This document shows positions 33,320-42,877 of a stretch of 64,000 bases of DNA, piece after piece (the first letter of the stretch is position 1; each line of letters opens with the position of its first letter). The stretch is taken from the NCBI GenBank assembly GCA_938091165.1, contig CALKNK010000020.1, positions 1 through 64,000 on the forward strand. Direction: 5' to 3'. Made by a program: the position numbers and the translations under genes. The notes under the pieces were generated by a model that worked only from the letters and a program-made list of their open reading frames with translations, made no database searches and had not been told where the DNA came from. This DNA is from an uncultured Ilumatobacter sp. Lineage in GTDB: Bacteria > Actinomycetota > Acidimicrobiia > Acidimicrobiales > Ilumatobacteraceae.

Positions 33320-33916
33320 TTAGACCTTGATCACGACGGAACCGACGATCTTGTCGTGCCATGTCTGATTCTTGTCGTCCCACAGCATCCACAGGTAGCC
33401 GAGGGAGAAGATCTGGCTCGAGATGAACGAGGCAAACAGTTGGCGCCCAAGTGCCTTTCCGATTCCAATGGGCTCACCGGTTGTTTCTCCGACGACTTTG
33501 ACGCCGGCGATCTTGCGTCCCCAGGTCTGGCCCGTCTTACCGAGCGATCGGATGTACAACACGATGACGACGATGAAGCCGACTGCAATCAGTAACCCGC
33601 CGAGCCCGATCTGAACTCCGTTGGGCTCACCAGCAGGGCACACAATCTTGTCGCCAACGCTCACGCAGTTATTGAACGCACTGCCGATCAGGTAGCCGCC
33701 CGGGATCGCGAAGGCAACGATGAGCAGCCCATACAGAAAGCCATCCAGCAAATAGCCACCCAGGCGCTGCCAAAAGCCAGCACGCTCATGACCGTCGACT
33801 GGACTTGGTGAATACGCCTGGTATCCAGGCGGAGGCGCTGCTCCGTACGGCGGTGGTGCTCCGCCACTCAACGGTGGCGGTGGCGGTGGCGGCGGCGGGT
33901 CTATTGGAACGGTCAC
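33320..33916 (-). CDS. RDD-domain membrane protein with polyproline N-terminus (198 aa)
   Basis: A run of nine Pro residues and a Pro/Gly/Tyr-rich stretch occupy the first 45 residues. The RDD domain follows: RAGFWQRLGGYLLDGFLYG with the first Arg/Asp signature, a second helix, TWGRKIAGVKVV, and the final LWDDKNQTWHDKIVGSVVI. RDD proteins are small membrane proteins, some linked to Na+/H+ transport. Function here is unknown. The GTG at 33916 begins just before the polyproline run. The frame stays open upstream, but that part has a composition unlike a protein. Confidence 0.78.
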   Translation of the reverse strand: MTVPIDPPPPPPPPPLSGGAPPPYGAAPPPGYQAYSPSPVDGHERAGFWQRLGGYLLDGFLYGLLIVAFAIPGGYLIGSAFNNCVSVGDKIVCPAGEPNGVQIGLGGLLIAVGFIVVIVLYIRSLGKTGQTWGRKIAGVKVVGETTGEPIGIGKALGRQLFASFISSQIFSLGYLWMLWDDKNQTWHDKIVGSVVIKV

Positions 33917-34676
33917 GTTCCCATTGTTCCAGATCAGCCGACGGTCGGCTGGCCTCTCAGCGCCAGGGGCGCAAGCGACGGACCGGCAACGGACGCGCCC
34001 ACGACCGGCTGCTGAACCGCCACGCTGTGTTGCGGGGCTCAGCAACAGGGCCAAGAACGCTCGCACGTGGCCACAATGCTTCGGTTGCCGCCATGATCGC
34101 GGCAGCTTCTTCGTCGGTGGGAACGGCGGCCCCCGACACAGGGAATGACGTGTTCACGTTGCTCACACTAGGTGCCATTGCTCTATGCGCCTTCCTTGTC
34201 CATCGACTAACCGGAGCGTCGCGGTCGAACTGATGATACTTCGGCGGTCTGACCATGGAAAATGCGTCGCAACGTGTTGGCGTACCCCACGCAAATCCTG
34301 CGAAGAAGATCGGCGAGCGCAGCAAGCACGATGAACTGCGCGAAGGCGTGCGACAATCAAGGAACTTTCCATTCGTCGCATCCGCCACCGCAGAAGAGAT
34401 CAAGTGGAATGCGCAGGCATTAGCCGAAAGCCGTTCGTTCTGCATCCGGCGAAATTATCCTGGGTTCGACATTCGAGCGAGTAGGTGGCCTCGTTGGCAG
34501 CGTCGACGGATCAAGGTACCAAGGTCAACGGGGATCCACCTCTCGTCCTCTTTCGTAAGCTTCGATTGGACTTCTGAAGTACCGGGGCGTTGCGGCCTCC
34601 GGTCCTCATTTCCGACTCCGGTATTGCCTCGATAGGAGCTTGGAACCGTCTCCGCACGATTAACGTCGAAAACCTC
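33917..34676. other. ~760-bp region with no confident gene
   Basis: Several frames are open on both strands for 70-160 codons, but their composition is irregular and no domain is recognisable. The only structured item is a short open frame at 34027-34233 with a sortase-signal-like end. The region contains the promoters of the RDD gene (left) and META lipoprotein gene (right). Confidence 0.5.
34027..34233 (+). CDS. possible small protein or gene remnant with APDTG sorting-signal-like tail (68 aa)
   Basis: The C-terminus reads APDTGNDVFTLL, then a hydrophobic helix and the basic tail HRLTGASR. This is the arrangement of a sortase LPXTG signal with Ala in place of Leu. The rest is too short for a surface protein. 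It could be the decayed end of one, or chance. An ATG at 34093 would give 46 residues. Confidence 0.2.
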   Translation: MLRGSATGPRTLARGHNASVAAMIAAASSSVGTAAPDTGNDVFTLLTLGAIALCAFLVHRLTGASRSN

Positions 34677-35453
34677 ATGCTGAAACTTTCCGCGTTAGTC
34701 GCTCTTGCTACGTCGGTGATCGTTCTCGCTGGATGCGGGAGCGCTGACGACTCTCCCTCAGGTGTAGCGCCGACGGATGGCGAACTGTCGGGAACTACGT
34801 TCGGCTCGACCGACGTGACCGGCCGCGACCTGGTGCCGGGCTCAGTGGTCACCATCGGGTTCCAGGAAGACAGCATCAGTGCAAACGCTGGCTGCAACTC
34901 AATGTCCGGCACATACGCCATCACCGGCGGCATCCTCGAAGTCGGTGTCATGGCTGCGACAGAGATGGCCTGTGACGATGCTTTGATGGCACAGGACCTC
35001 TGGCTGGGCAATTTCATCACGAATGGTCCATCGATCGTGTCCTTCGGCGAGACACTTACCTTGACGGGCGACGATGTCGCCGTGAGTCTTGCCGTTCGTC
35101 CGGCCGCTGAACTCGAAGGAACGACGTGGGTCGTGACGGGCACGACTGTAGGGGACATGGTGTCGACGACTCCGAACGACACCCGGGCGTCGATGACGAT
35201 CACTGACGGCGTCGCTGCGATCGAAACTGGCTGCAACAGGGGCTCCAGCAACGTGGAGGTCGCTGAGACAACAATTACGTTCGGTCCGATGATGTTGACA
35301 CGCATGGCCTGCCCATCCGACCAGGCCGCACTAGAGCGGGCTGTCACGGCTGTGCTTGACGGAGAGGTCAGCTACGAACTCGACGACGACACGCTCGTGA
35401 TTCGAGCGGAGGGCACCGACGATGGGATCGGTCTTACGTTCGCTGCGAACTGA
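34677..35453 (+). CDS. META-domain lipoprotein, two tandem domains (258 aa)
   Basis: A lipoprotein signal ends in the lipobox VLAGC near residue 20. Two META (HslJ-like) domains follow. The first has ANAGCNSMSGTY and MAATEMACDD, the second has ETGCNRGSSN and LTRMACPSDQ. META domains occur in heat-shock protein HslJ and in exported proteins of unknown function. The ATG at 34677 is chosen because it starts directly at the signal peptide. A TAACGT box lies 10 bases upstream. Confidence 0.85.
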   Translation: MLKLSALVALATSVIVLAGCGSADDSPSGVAPTDGELSGTTFGSTDVTGRDLVPGSVVTIGFQEDSISANAGCNSMSGTYAITGGILEVGVMAATEMACDDALMAQDLWLGNFITNGPSIVSFGETLTLTGDDVAVSLAVRPAAELEGTTWVVTGTTVGDMVSTTPNDTRASMTITDGVAAIETGCNRGSSNVEVAETTITFGPMMLTRMACPSDQAALERAVTAVLDGEVSYELDDDTLVIRAEGTDDGIGLTFAAN

Positions 35454-35558
35454 CCGACTCGGCGACCAAGGTTGCCCGGATGCAGAGTGAATGACTCTCA
35501 GAGTAACAGGTCATGCGCTAGCGACAACGACACTGACTCGTCCAAGAACATGGGCGGG

Positions 35559-37106
35559 TCACAGTGGCACGTTGCCGTGCTTGCGCCTCGGGAGTTCCTC
35601 ACGCTTAGTCGACAACATTCGCAGTCCGGCGACCAGCTTGCGCCGTGTGTCAGCGGGATCGATCACATCGTCGATATAACCGCGCTCGGCTGCTGCGTAT
35701 GGGTTGGCGTACTTTTCGGTGTAGTCGGCGACGAGTTCGGAACGCCGAGTGGCCGGGTCGCCAGCTTGTTGCAGTTCACGTCGGTACACGATTTCAACGG
35801 CACCTTGCGGGCCCATAACGGCCAGCTCGGCGGTTGGCCAAGCGAAAGCGAGATCGGAGCCGATCGACTTCGAGTCCATCACAACGTACGCGCCGCCGTA
35901 CGCCTTGCGGGTGATCACCGAGATACGAGGCACTGTGGCCTCGCAGTAGGCGTAAAGCAGCTTCGCACCGTGACGAATGATGCCGCCATACTCCTGGTCG
36001 ACACCGGGCAGGAAGCCCGGCACATCAACAAACGTGATGAGCGGAATGTTGAATGCATCGCAGGTACGGACAAACCGAGCAGCTTTCTCAGCTGACTCGA
36101 TGTCGAGGACGCCAGCAAGAACCTTCGGCTGATTGCCTACAACGCCGACAGGTCGACCGTCAATGCGGCCAAAGCCACAGATAATTGACTTGGCGAAGTG
36201 AGGGAAGTACTCAAAGAATTCACCATCGTCGATGCAGGTACGAACGACGTCGGCCATGTCGTAAGGCAGGTTCGGGCTGGCCGGCAGGATGTCGCGCAAC
36301 TCAGGGCAATCGCGATTGGGATCGTCAGTGCAGTCCTCCGCTGGCGGCTCTTCGAGGTTGTTCGCCGGGAGAAAGGACAGCAAGAAGCGGACGTCGTCGA
36401 GACAAGACTTTTCGTCGTCGGCGACGAACGAGGCCACGCCTGACTTGCTTGCGTGGCTCATTGCACCACCCAACTCCTCAAGGGTGACGTCTTCACCGGT
36501 GACGGTCTTGACGACGTCAGGGCCGGTAATGAACATGTGGCTGGTCTCGCGCACCATGAAAATGAAATCAGTCATTGCCGGGGAGTAGACGGCCCCGCCG
36601 GCGCACGGGCCGAGGACGACAGAAATTTGTGGTACGACACCCGAGGCACGCACGTTTCGGTGGAAGATGCCTCCGTAACTTGCGAGGCTGACTACTCCCT
36701 CTTGGATACGAGCGCCGGCGCCGTCATTGAGGCCAATCAGCGGTGCCCCTACCTTCAGCGATAGGTCCATCAGCTTGTGGATTTTCTCGGCGAATACTTC
36801 GCCGAGCGCTCCGCCGAAGACGGTGAAGTCCTGGGAGAAAACGAAAACTTTGCGGCCGTCAACAGTGCCCCAGCCCGTGATCACCCCATCGGTGTACGGA
36901 CGTTCCTCGAGGCCCGATGCCTGTGCACGGTGGCGAGCAAGGAGATCAAGCTCGTGAAATGAGCCGTCGTCGAGGAAGTAGTCGATGCGCTCACGAGCGA
37001 GCATCTTGCCCTTCTCGTGTTGACGGTCGATCGACCGTTGGGATCCAGCATTGTGTGCGTCCTTGCGACGCCCAGCGAGATCGTCCAATTTCTCCTGCAT
37101 GCTCAC
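35559..37106 (-). CDS. acyl-CoA carboxylase beta subunit, propionyl-CoA type (515 aa)
   Basis: Carboxyltransferase subunit of a biotin-dependent acyl-CoA carboxylase (AccD/PccB). It has the crotonase-like signatures FSQDFTVFGGALGEVFAEKI, LNDGAGARIQEGVVSLASYG and GPCAGGAVYSPAMTDF, and in the C-half FVDVPGFLPGVDQEYGGIIR and AYGGAYVVMDSKSIG. It moves CO2 from biotin to propionyl- or acetyl-CoA. The alpha chain is not in the window. The GTG at 37106 is chosen because a TATGTT -10 box ends 7 bases before it. Confidence 0.92.
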   Translation of the reverse strand: MSMQEKLDDLAGRRKDAHNAGSQRSIDRQHEKGKMLARERIDYFLDDGSFHELDLLARHRAQASGLEERPYTDGVITGWGTVDGRKVFVFSQDFTVFGGALGEVFAEKIHKLMDLSLKVGAPLIGLNDGAGARIQEGVVSLASYGGIFHRNVRASGVVPQISVVLGPCAGGAVYSPAMTDFIFMVRETSHMFITGPDVVKTVTGEDVTLEELGGAMSHASKSGVASFVADDEKSCLDDVRFLLSFLPANNLEEPPAEDCTDDPNRDCPELRDILPASPNLPYDMADVVRTCIDDGEFFEYFPHFAKSIICGFGRIDGRPVGVVGNQPKVLAGVLDIESAEKAARFVRTCDAFNIPLITFVDVPGFLPGVDQEYGGIIRHGAKLLYAYCEATVPRISVITRKAYGGAYVVMDSKSIGSDLAFAWPTAELAVMGPQGAVEIVYRRELQQAGDPATRRSELVADYTEKYANPYAAAERGYIDDVIDPADTRRKLVAGLRMLSTKREELPRRKHGNVPL

Positions 37107-37113
37107 GGTCGGA

Positions 37114-37119
37114 AACATA
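37114..37119 (-). promoter_or_regulatory. -10 box of acyl-CoA carboxylase gene (leaderless)
   Basis: TATGTT on the minus strand, 7 bases before the GTG at 37106. Confidence 0.5.
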
Positions 37120-37314
37120 GCGCGACCACACGAGAACCAAGAATGCACACATGAATCAATCGTCGGGGCGAGTGGCGCCTGCGGACGTCACGTTCAAATA
37201 CCAGCAAAAAATTTCTGCCTTATGCCGCTGGCGACCACTCCACCGTCGAGGTGACCCTCAGTCATCTCCGAGTTGATCGCTTTCGCTACGGCCTGTCGTT
37301 TGTTCGGTTACAAC

Positions 37315-37443
37315 ATGACGTTGCCGCCGGCTATTGCTGCTGAGAGTAAGACGATGTCGTTGCTCCTGTCGACTTTCTTGCTTTTTGCGGGTACATCCAG
37401 TTGCCGACTGCCACCGTCATATTCAGTTCCCTATGGCATCTGA
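37315..37443 (+). CDS. possible 42-aa hydrophobic peptide
   Basis: The frame begins MTLPPAIAAESKTMSLLLST and continues with a hydrophobic run and a lipobox-like FAGTSSC. No promoter or ribosome-binding site is clear, and it may be chance. Confidence 0.15.
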   Translation: MTLPPAIAAESKTMSLLLSTFLLFAGTSSCRLPPSYSVPYGI

Positions 37444-37472
37444 GGTCACGCCGACAAGGGGCCAGACGGACG

Positions 37473-39416
37473 TCAACCAGCGACAGTGGTGGTGGTTTCG
37501 ATCGGGATCAGAATCGGTGCGGGGATCGTGATCGACGTGGTTGGCGCAGTGCCATCGGCTGTGGCAATCGCCACGACGATGGGGTCGCTGCGCACTATGC
37601 CTGCCCCAGTGTTGGCGTTGACCTGCAATTGCCAGTCGCCGGCCACCTCCATTGGGAGTCCGTTTGCTTCACTTCGCACGGCGCGCCCTGCTCCGCTCAA
37701 CGGGACAGACTGCACGATTGCACCGGTCACTCCATCGACCGGCGGCGTGAGGACCACCTCGAGACCGATGATGCCGTCGCCAGGTTCGTCGACACGAACT
37801 TCGAGGCCGTTCAACCCGACTCGATCGTTGGTGAGCTTGACAGTGACGTCAAGAACAACGATCTCTTCGACCTCAACCAGAACTCGCCGCTCGATTGCGT
37901 AGTCGATAACGGTTTCGTTATTCACGTTGACCGGAGAAAGTGAAAGCAACCAGGAACTCGCAAGCAGAACGACCAGGCCAATCGCAGCTTCGATACCGAA
38001 CGCCCGTCGCAAACGGTCAGCCATGGGGACGGTCATTTCATGGATCCGGGCCAAACGTTGTTGTGCAAACTGACGTGCGGACAGACCAACGAACACCATT
38101 GCTGCCACCAGAACAACTTTCAGCACCGTGACGCGGCCGTGGGCGTTGCTAAACAGATTGCCTCCATCAAGGCGGAACATCTGCACCAGCCCGGTGCCGA
38201 TGGTGACGACAATCGCGAGCACCGAAATACGCGCGAAGCCGCGTACGGCATGGACGAGGTCCTCCTCGCCGGGCCCGGACAGAATGACGCGTGCGAGCAA
38301 GATCACTCCGCCAACCCACACGGCCATCGCCAATGCGTGAGCAATGCCAAGCAGCACGCCGAGCAGTACCAGGGGGCCATCGACGCGACCGACGCCGATC
38401 ATCGCGACCGCCAGCGCAGGAAGGCCGAGCGCAACGAGTTGAGTAACGGGGTCGATGACGCGATCGGGTCTGAACGCCGCCCAGGCGGCTGCAATGACGA
38501 AGAGCAATCGGAGGAATGCGGCTCGGCCGGACCACCCGGCGTTGAGCAGATCTAGCCACGCGGCGGGGCTGAAGCCAGATCCCCAGGAGGAACCAGACAC
38601 CGCTGCCGCTGCCGCTGCCGTGAAGAGCAACGTTCCAAGCAGCGCAAACCCCCATGCTGCGCGGAGGAACCGGATAGTGATCAGGTACTCAACGCCCTCG
38701 GGCCACGCCGCAGCGATCACGACAAGCGCACCAAAAACTACTGCGATGCCGAGCGTCGACAACACCCGCCCAAGCCACAGCGGTCCTGCTCCGGTCTCGA
38801 CGCTGTTCAGATCAACAATCAGTGAGCCAGATGCGTTGGTACTGCCGACGGTCGGCACCGCTGTTCCTTCGCCGATACCTGCCAACGTGGTCGTCGTGTC
38901 GTTGCCTGTGTCGGCGGTGGTGGTCGGCGCCGGGTCGGTCTCAATTGAGAAGGAGATCTGTCCGCTGCCATTGGGCTCATCGTCACTATTACTTACTGTC
39001 CAGGTTGCGACGCACAGACCCTGGGGAAGGCCCGGGGCTGGGATCTCGACAGTCATAGTTCGCGCGTTGCCGCTCAACGTGGGTCGTGGCACTAGGTAGG
39101 GCTCGGTGTTGCATTCGACTGAGACGACGCGCAGTTCACCGACTTCTTCAGTGAAATTAAAAACAATTTCGCTGGGCGACGTCGTCAGAGCTGCACCGTC
39201 GGCAGGCTCAGAGGTAATAATCTCGTTGTCTGCGAGGGCAGCTCCCGGCGAAAGACCGAATGCCCCGACAAAAGCGATCATTACGAACGCCAGTCCAAGC
39301 CGGACAGAGTGCCCCAAACGAGACGCCACTGGCTCCGACGAAAGGTTGGCGGACCGGATCATCTTGGTCCAAGGCGACCGTCGTCGGCCAAGGAGAACAG
39401 GCGTGTACTCATTCAC
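37473..39416 (-). CDS. CopC-CopD-like membrane protein lacking copper ligands, extra C-terminal domain (647 aa)
   Basis: A signal peptide ends near residue 62 (GAALADNE), followed by a CopC-like domain, a Thr-rich linker, and a CopD-like domain of about eight helices (about 215-510). About 130 residues of a further extracytoplasmic, beta-rich domain end the protein. The mature N-terminus has Asp-Asn instead of His, and the D-x-H motif is replaced by DDEPNGSG, so the Cu(II) site seen in the paralogue at 1349 is missing. It may have lost copper binding or act on another ligand. GTG start at 39416 with TAGTCT nine bases upstream. Confidence 0.8.
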   Translation of the reverse strand: MNEYTPVLLGRRRSPWTKMIRSANLSSEPVASRLGHSVRLGLAFVMIAFVGAFGLSPGAALADNEIITSEPADGAALTTSPSEIVFNFTEEVGELRVVSVECNTEPYLVPRPTLSGNARTMTVEIPAPGLPQGLCVATWTVSNSDDEPNGSGQISFSIETDPAPTTTADTGNDTTTTLAGIGEGTAVPTVGSTNASGSLIVDLNSVETGAGPLWLGRVLSTLGIAVVFGALVVIAAAWPEGVEYLITIRFLRAAWGFALLGTLLFTAAAAAAVSGSSWGSGFSPAAWLDLLNAGWSGRAAFLRLLFVIAAAWAAFRPDRVIDPVTQLVALGLPALAVAMIGVGRVDGPLVLLGVLLGIAHALAMAVWVGGVILLARVILSGPGEEDLVHAVRGFARISVLAIVVTIGTGLVQMFRLDGGNLFSNAHGRVTVLKVVLVAAMVFVGLSARQFAQQRLARIHEMTVPMADRLRRAFGIEAAIGLVVLLASSWLLSLSPVNVNNETVIDYAIERRVLVEVEEIVVLDVTVKLTNDRVGLNGLEVRVDEPGDGIIGLEVVLTPPVDGVTGAIVQSVPLSGAGRAVRSEANGLPMEVAGDWQLQVNANTGAGIVRSDPIVVAIATADGTAPTTSITIPAPILIPIETTTTVAG

Positions 39417-39494
39417 AGTGTGACGAGACTACTGCCGGCCCGCAGCTAAGGGCGTGAGGCATGCGCGGAGCATGGCCGCCCGGACGGGGGACAC

Positions 39495-39965
39495 TCATAA
39501 CGGAGTGATGCGACAGGCCAGGATATCCATCGCTGTGACCAAGTCATCGCGCCCTAGGGTCAGTTCGAGAATGGCGGTCTGGAGCGCACCGAACTGATCT
39601 GAATCGCTGGACGGTGTAACTGCGAGGCTGGTCCACCCGGCGGCTTGGTCAGCGGTGTTCTGCACGAACGCTCGGTGGTCATCGTCAAGGTGATCCGGTG
39701 CCCGCAACGCCCGGGCCGCTTCAGCTTGGCGAGTGAACACGTCAGCTACTGAGCGGGCAAAGCTGGCCACGCCGGTTTGGTCGAGCGGATCAGCAATCGC
39801 CGACTGTTCTGCGTTGCTGGCAATGCAGATCGCTGCAAGTTCGCCTCGATAGGCGGCGGAATCAACAACTGGCGCTGCGTCGCTCGCACAACCCATCGTC
39901 ATCGACACCGTCGTACTCACGGCAAGCATCGCTGCAGCTTGAGTCTGCCGACCGAGAGATAACAT
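39495..39965 (-). CDS. small lipoprotein of unknown function (156 aa)
   Basis: The signal peptide ends at a lipobox-like VSMTMGC near residue 26. The mature part is alpha-helical with a conserved-looking ALRAPDHLDDDHRAFV, similar to many actinobacterial lipoproteins with a four-helix fold, but I assign no function. It is divergent from dnaX. TACAGT lies 6 bases before the ATG. Confidence 0.72.
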   Translation of the reverse strand: MLSLGRQTQAAAMLAVSTTVSMTMGCASDAAPVVDSAAYRGELAAICIASNAEQSAIADPLDQTGVASFARSVADVFTRQAEAARALRAPDHLDDDHRAFVQNTADQAAGWTSLAVTPSSDSDQFGALQTAILELTLGRDDLVTAMDILACRITPL

Positions 39966-39971
39966 TTTCCT

Positions 39972-39977
39972 ACTGTA
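39972..39977 (-). promoter_or_regulatory. -10 box of small lipoprotein gene
   Basis: TACAGT on the minus strand, 6 bases (AGGAAA) before the ATG at 39965. The AGGA could also serve as a ribosome-binding site. Confidence 0.4.
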
Positions 39978-40033
39978 GAGCTGGTTGTCGGTCGGGTGTT
40001 CGCACCGTCAATGGCGCTGCGCCCGCGAACCTC

Positions 40034-40039
40034 TATCGT
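40034..40039 (+). promoter_or_regulatory. -10 box of dnaX (leaderless)
   Basis: TATCGT followed by 7 bases and the ATG at 40047. Confidence 0.5.
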
Positions 40040-40046
40040 GACCGTA

Positions 40047-42116
40047 ATGGCCACCCAGTCGCTGTACCGCCGCTATCGGCCCCGTCGCTTCAGTGAGGTT
40101 CGGGGTCAAGACCACGTCGTTAAAGCGCTACGCACCTCCGTTGCCGAAGGACGCGAAGGTCAGGCGTATCTCTTCTCGGGTCCCCGCGGCACCGGGAAGA
40201 CCACGTCGGCACGCATTCTTGCCAAAGTGCTCAACTGCACCGAGGTCCTAGACGGAGAGCCGTGTTGTGAGTGTGAGTCCTGCCTGTCAGTCGAGCGCGG
40301 CACCAGCTATGACGTGCACGAACTTGATGCTGCGAGCAACAACGGCGTTGACTCGATGCGCGACCTCATCGACAAAGCGTCGCTTGGCACCCCTGGGCGG
40401 CACAAGGTGTACATCCTTGACGAGGTGCACATGCTCACCAAGCCCGCCGAAGCCGCGTTGTTGAAGACGCTCGAGGAACCACCACCGCACGTGGTGTTCG
40501 TGCTGGCAACGACAGACCCGCATAAAATGTCTGACACTATTCGGAGCCGCACACAGCACCTGCAGTTCCATTTGCTTCCTGCTGACACGTTGCAACAGCA
40601 CGTCCGGTGGGTGGCCGACAACGCAGGCCTTGTCGTTTCTGACTCGGCAATCCAACAGGTGCTGGCTCAAGGCGCCGGGTCAGCACGTGACGCCCTGTCC
40701 GCACTCGAATTAGTGGCCAACACCGGCGGCGACGGAGTGGAGACCGTTCCCATCGAGGAGTTTGTCGAGGCAATGATCGAACGCGATCCTGGCCGCGCGC
40801 TGAAGATGGCTGCCGGAGCGATCGGCTTGGGTCGTGACCCGCGCACCTTGACCGAAGAAATAATTGGGTTCCTGCGCGACGGGTTCCTGTCAATCATGGC
40901 GCCAGACCTTGTGCAGCTGTCGTCTGATCGGGTAGACGCAATGTCAGAACAGTCGCAGCGGCTCGGCGCTGCCGGCCTGGTGCGCGGCATTGAACAACTC
41001 GGTGCGGCGTTGACCGAGATGCGACACGCTCCAGACCCTCGGGTCCTCCTTGATGTGGCGATTGTGAAGCTCACATCCGATTCGGCGGCAGGAGGTGATT
41101 CGGGTGCGGCCATCGACCTGTTGACTGCCCGCATTGGGAAGCTCGAGCAACAACTTGCCGGGGCTCTGAATACAGCCACCAGACCGGCCGCAAACCGAGC
41201 CACCCTGACTGCTGGCGAGCCCGAAACTCGGACCGTAAAGGCGCCGCTCGATGAAGCGACTGGCCGCGCCGCTCTCGGGGGACGGGTCCAGCGATCCCAA
41301 CCCGCTGCGAGGACCGTTGCCGCAGCGTCGAAAGATCGAGCAGAGCGCGCTCCCGCTGCGGGTGCTGCGTACCAGCCAGAGCCATCACCATCGTCTCCGT
41401 CGGCCACGTTCGAACCGCCAGCAGCAGCTACGTCAAAGGGCGTTTCGATGAATCAGTCGATGTGGGATGACACAATCAAGCCCGGCCTGCGTGGCATGGC
41501 TCGTGCAGTGTTCTCGCCCGCGACCTACGTTTCGAATACCGAGACGGTCCTGACACTGTCGCTTCCCAACCCTGTGCATCGCGACAAATGCGAACAACAC
41601 CGTGCTGCGGTTGAACAAGCTCTCACCGCCGCTGTTGGGGGTCCGGTCTCCATCGAACTCGTACTTGCCGGTGGTGGCGGCGACTCGTCGAGTTTCGGCG
41701 GTGGTCCATCCAGCAGTCCGGCCACAACGAGACAATCAGCCGAGCCGACGACTCAAGCGCCGCCGCCTGCGAACGGATCCCCGATTGATCCAGAGGATCC
41801 GACCGTTGACCCGCAGACTGATTCATTGGTGGTAAACGACGACTCGCTAACCGACGATGCGTCTCATCGTCAGCAGTCTGAGTCACCGCGTCGCACGGCT
41901 GAACGCAAGGCGGCCGAGGCGCAGGCCAGCGGCACACCACTCCAAGGTGATGAAGAGGGGCTAGAAGCAGCCGGCGCCGAGATTCACGTGCTGCCCGAGG
42001 ACCACGAGGTCGACCTCACTGAATTGGTCGATGCCCCACCCGAAACCGTCAAGACGCCCATCGATCGACTCGCTGAGGCATTCCCCGGTTCCGAATTCGT
42101 TACCGAGACATACTGA
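40047..42116 (+). CDS. dnaX: DNA polymerase III subunit gamma/tau (689 aa)
   Basis: AAA+ clamp-loader subunit. The start MATQSLYRRYRPRRF is canonical. Walker A is SGPRGTGKTTSARILAK, the zinc motif is CTEVLDGEPCCECESC, Walker B is YILDEVHMLTKPAEAALLK, and sensor 1 lies in VFVLATTDPHK. After about residue 370 the protein is Pro/Ser/Ala-rich with a short folded region (about 470-550) and a long acidic tail. I see no A-rich slippery sequence for gamma-type frameshifting. It overlaps recR by one base. Confidence 0.95.
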   Translation: MATQSLYRRYRPRRFSEVRGQDHVVKALRTSVAEGREGQAYLFSGPRGTGKTTSARILAKVLNCTEVLDGEPCCECESCLSVERGTSYDVHELDAASNNGVDSMRDLIDKASLGTPGRHKVYILDEVHMLTKPAEAALLKTLEEPPPHVVFVLATTDPHKMSDTIRSRTQHLQFHLLPADTLQQHVRWVADNAGLVVSDSAIQQVLAQGAGSARDALSALELVANTGGDGVETVPIEEFVEAMIERDPGRALKMAAGAIGLGRDPRTLTEEIIGFLRDGFLSIMAPDLVQLSSDRVDAMSEQSQRLGAAGLVRGIEQLGAALTEMRHAPDPRVLLDVAIVKLTSDSAAGGDSGAAIDLLTARIGKLEQQLAGALNTATRPAANRATLTAGEPETRTVKAPLDEATGRAALGGRVQRSQPAARTVAAASKDRAERAPAAGAAYQPEPSPSSPSATFEPPAAATSKGVSMNQSMWDDTIKPGLRGMARAVFSPATYVSNTETVLTLSLPNPVHRDKCEQHRAAVEQALTAAVGGPVSIELVLAGGGGDSSSFGGGPSSSPATTRQSAEPTTQAPPPANGSPIDPEDPTVDPQTDSLVVNDDSLTDDASHRQQSESPRRTAERKAAEAQASGTPLQGDEEGLEAAGAEIHVLPEDHEVDLTELVDAPPETVKTPIDRLAEAFPGSEFVTETY

Positions 42117-42727
42117 TGGCCTCAACGACGTACACCGCACCCGTCCAGGCACTGATCGATGAGTTCGGTCGCTTGCCTGGAATCGGCCCAAAGTCCGCCC
42201 AGCGAATAGCGTTTCACCTCCTCAAGATCCCCGAGGACGATGTCGCACGACTCGCTTATGCCATCACTGATGCCAAGGCCCGAGTTCGATTCTGCGAACG
42301 CTGCTTCAACGTCGCCGACGAAATTTTGTGTCCTATTTGCACCGATGATGGCCGTGACAGCCACGTTTTATGCGTTGTCGAGGAATCACGCGACGTCGTC
42401 GCCATTGAGAAGACCGGTGAGTTCCGCGGGCGATATCACGTTTTACTCGGCGCGATGTCGCCACTAGAAGGCATCGGGCCTGAACAGTTAAAGATTCGCG
42501 AGCTCGTTGCTCGGCTCGATCCCGAAGGGATCACGGAGGTTATCTTGTGTACGAATCCCAACACGGAGGGTGAAGTCACGGCCATGTATCTCGCACGGCT
42601 GCTTAAACCGCTCGGACTCAACGTGACCAGGATTGCGAGTGGGCTGCCCGTTGGCGGCGACTTGGAGTACGCCGACGAACTGACGCTCGGGCGTGCCCTT
42701 GAGGGCCGTCGCTCCATCAACGAGTAG
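42116..42727 (+). CDS. recR: recombination mediator RecR (203 aa)
   Basis: RecR loads RecA at gaps with RecF and RecO. It has the helix-hairpin-helix LPGIGPKSAQRIAFHLL, the zinc finger CERCFNVADEILCPIC, and a Toprim domain with VLCVVEESRDVVAIE. The length is normal. It follows dnaX directly, without the ybaB/ebfC gene that often lies between them. Confidence 0.96.
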   Translation: MASTTYTAPVQALIDEFGRLPGIGPKSAQRIAFHLLKIPEDDVARLAYAITDAKARVRFCERCFNVADEILCPICTDDGRDSHVLCVVEESRDVVAIEKTGEFRGRYHVLLGAMSPLEGIGPEQLKIRELVARLDPEGITEVILCTNPNTEGEVTAMYLARLLKPLGLNVTRIASGLPVGGDLEYADELTLGRALEGRRSINE

Positions 42728-42877
42728 CTCTTTTCAAAAGGGCATCGCGCTGCCCCGGCACCCGCGGGTCGTCGTTACCCACCCCCTAGTCCGACGGGGA
42801 ACCTGCTCCCTTTCACGTTGCGCTGAGCTACGAAACGCTGACTCTATGTCAAGGTCGAAGGTCGGGGTGCGACCGAT

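Larger units (their letters stand above)
37107..37472. other. ~370-bp intergenic region upstream of carboxylase gene
   Basis: It holds the carboxylase promoter at the left and a low-confidence 42-codon frame at 37315. The middle (37190-37215) contains an A-rich patch. Nothing else is recognisable. Confidence 0.5.

Noticed and set aside
34511..35347. 278-codon minus-strand frame opposite the META lipoprotein
   Set aside because: Low-complexity translation. The plus strand has a lipobox and two META domains.
40047..42116. Programmed frameshift in dnaX producing a short gamma form
   Set aside because: No A-rich slippery heptamer or typical downstream hairpin was seen at the domain III end.
42728..42877. 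tRNA or small RNA gene after recR
   Set aside because: Only short dyads (CCCGCGGG and TTTTC/GAAAA) occur. No cloverleaf or T-loop sequence can be built.
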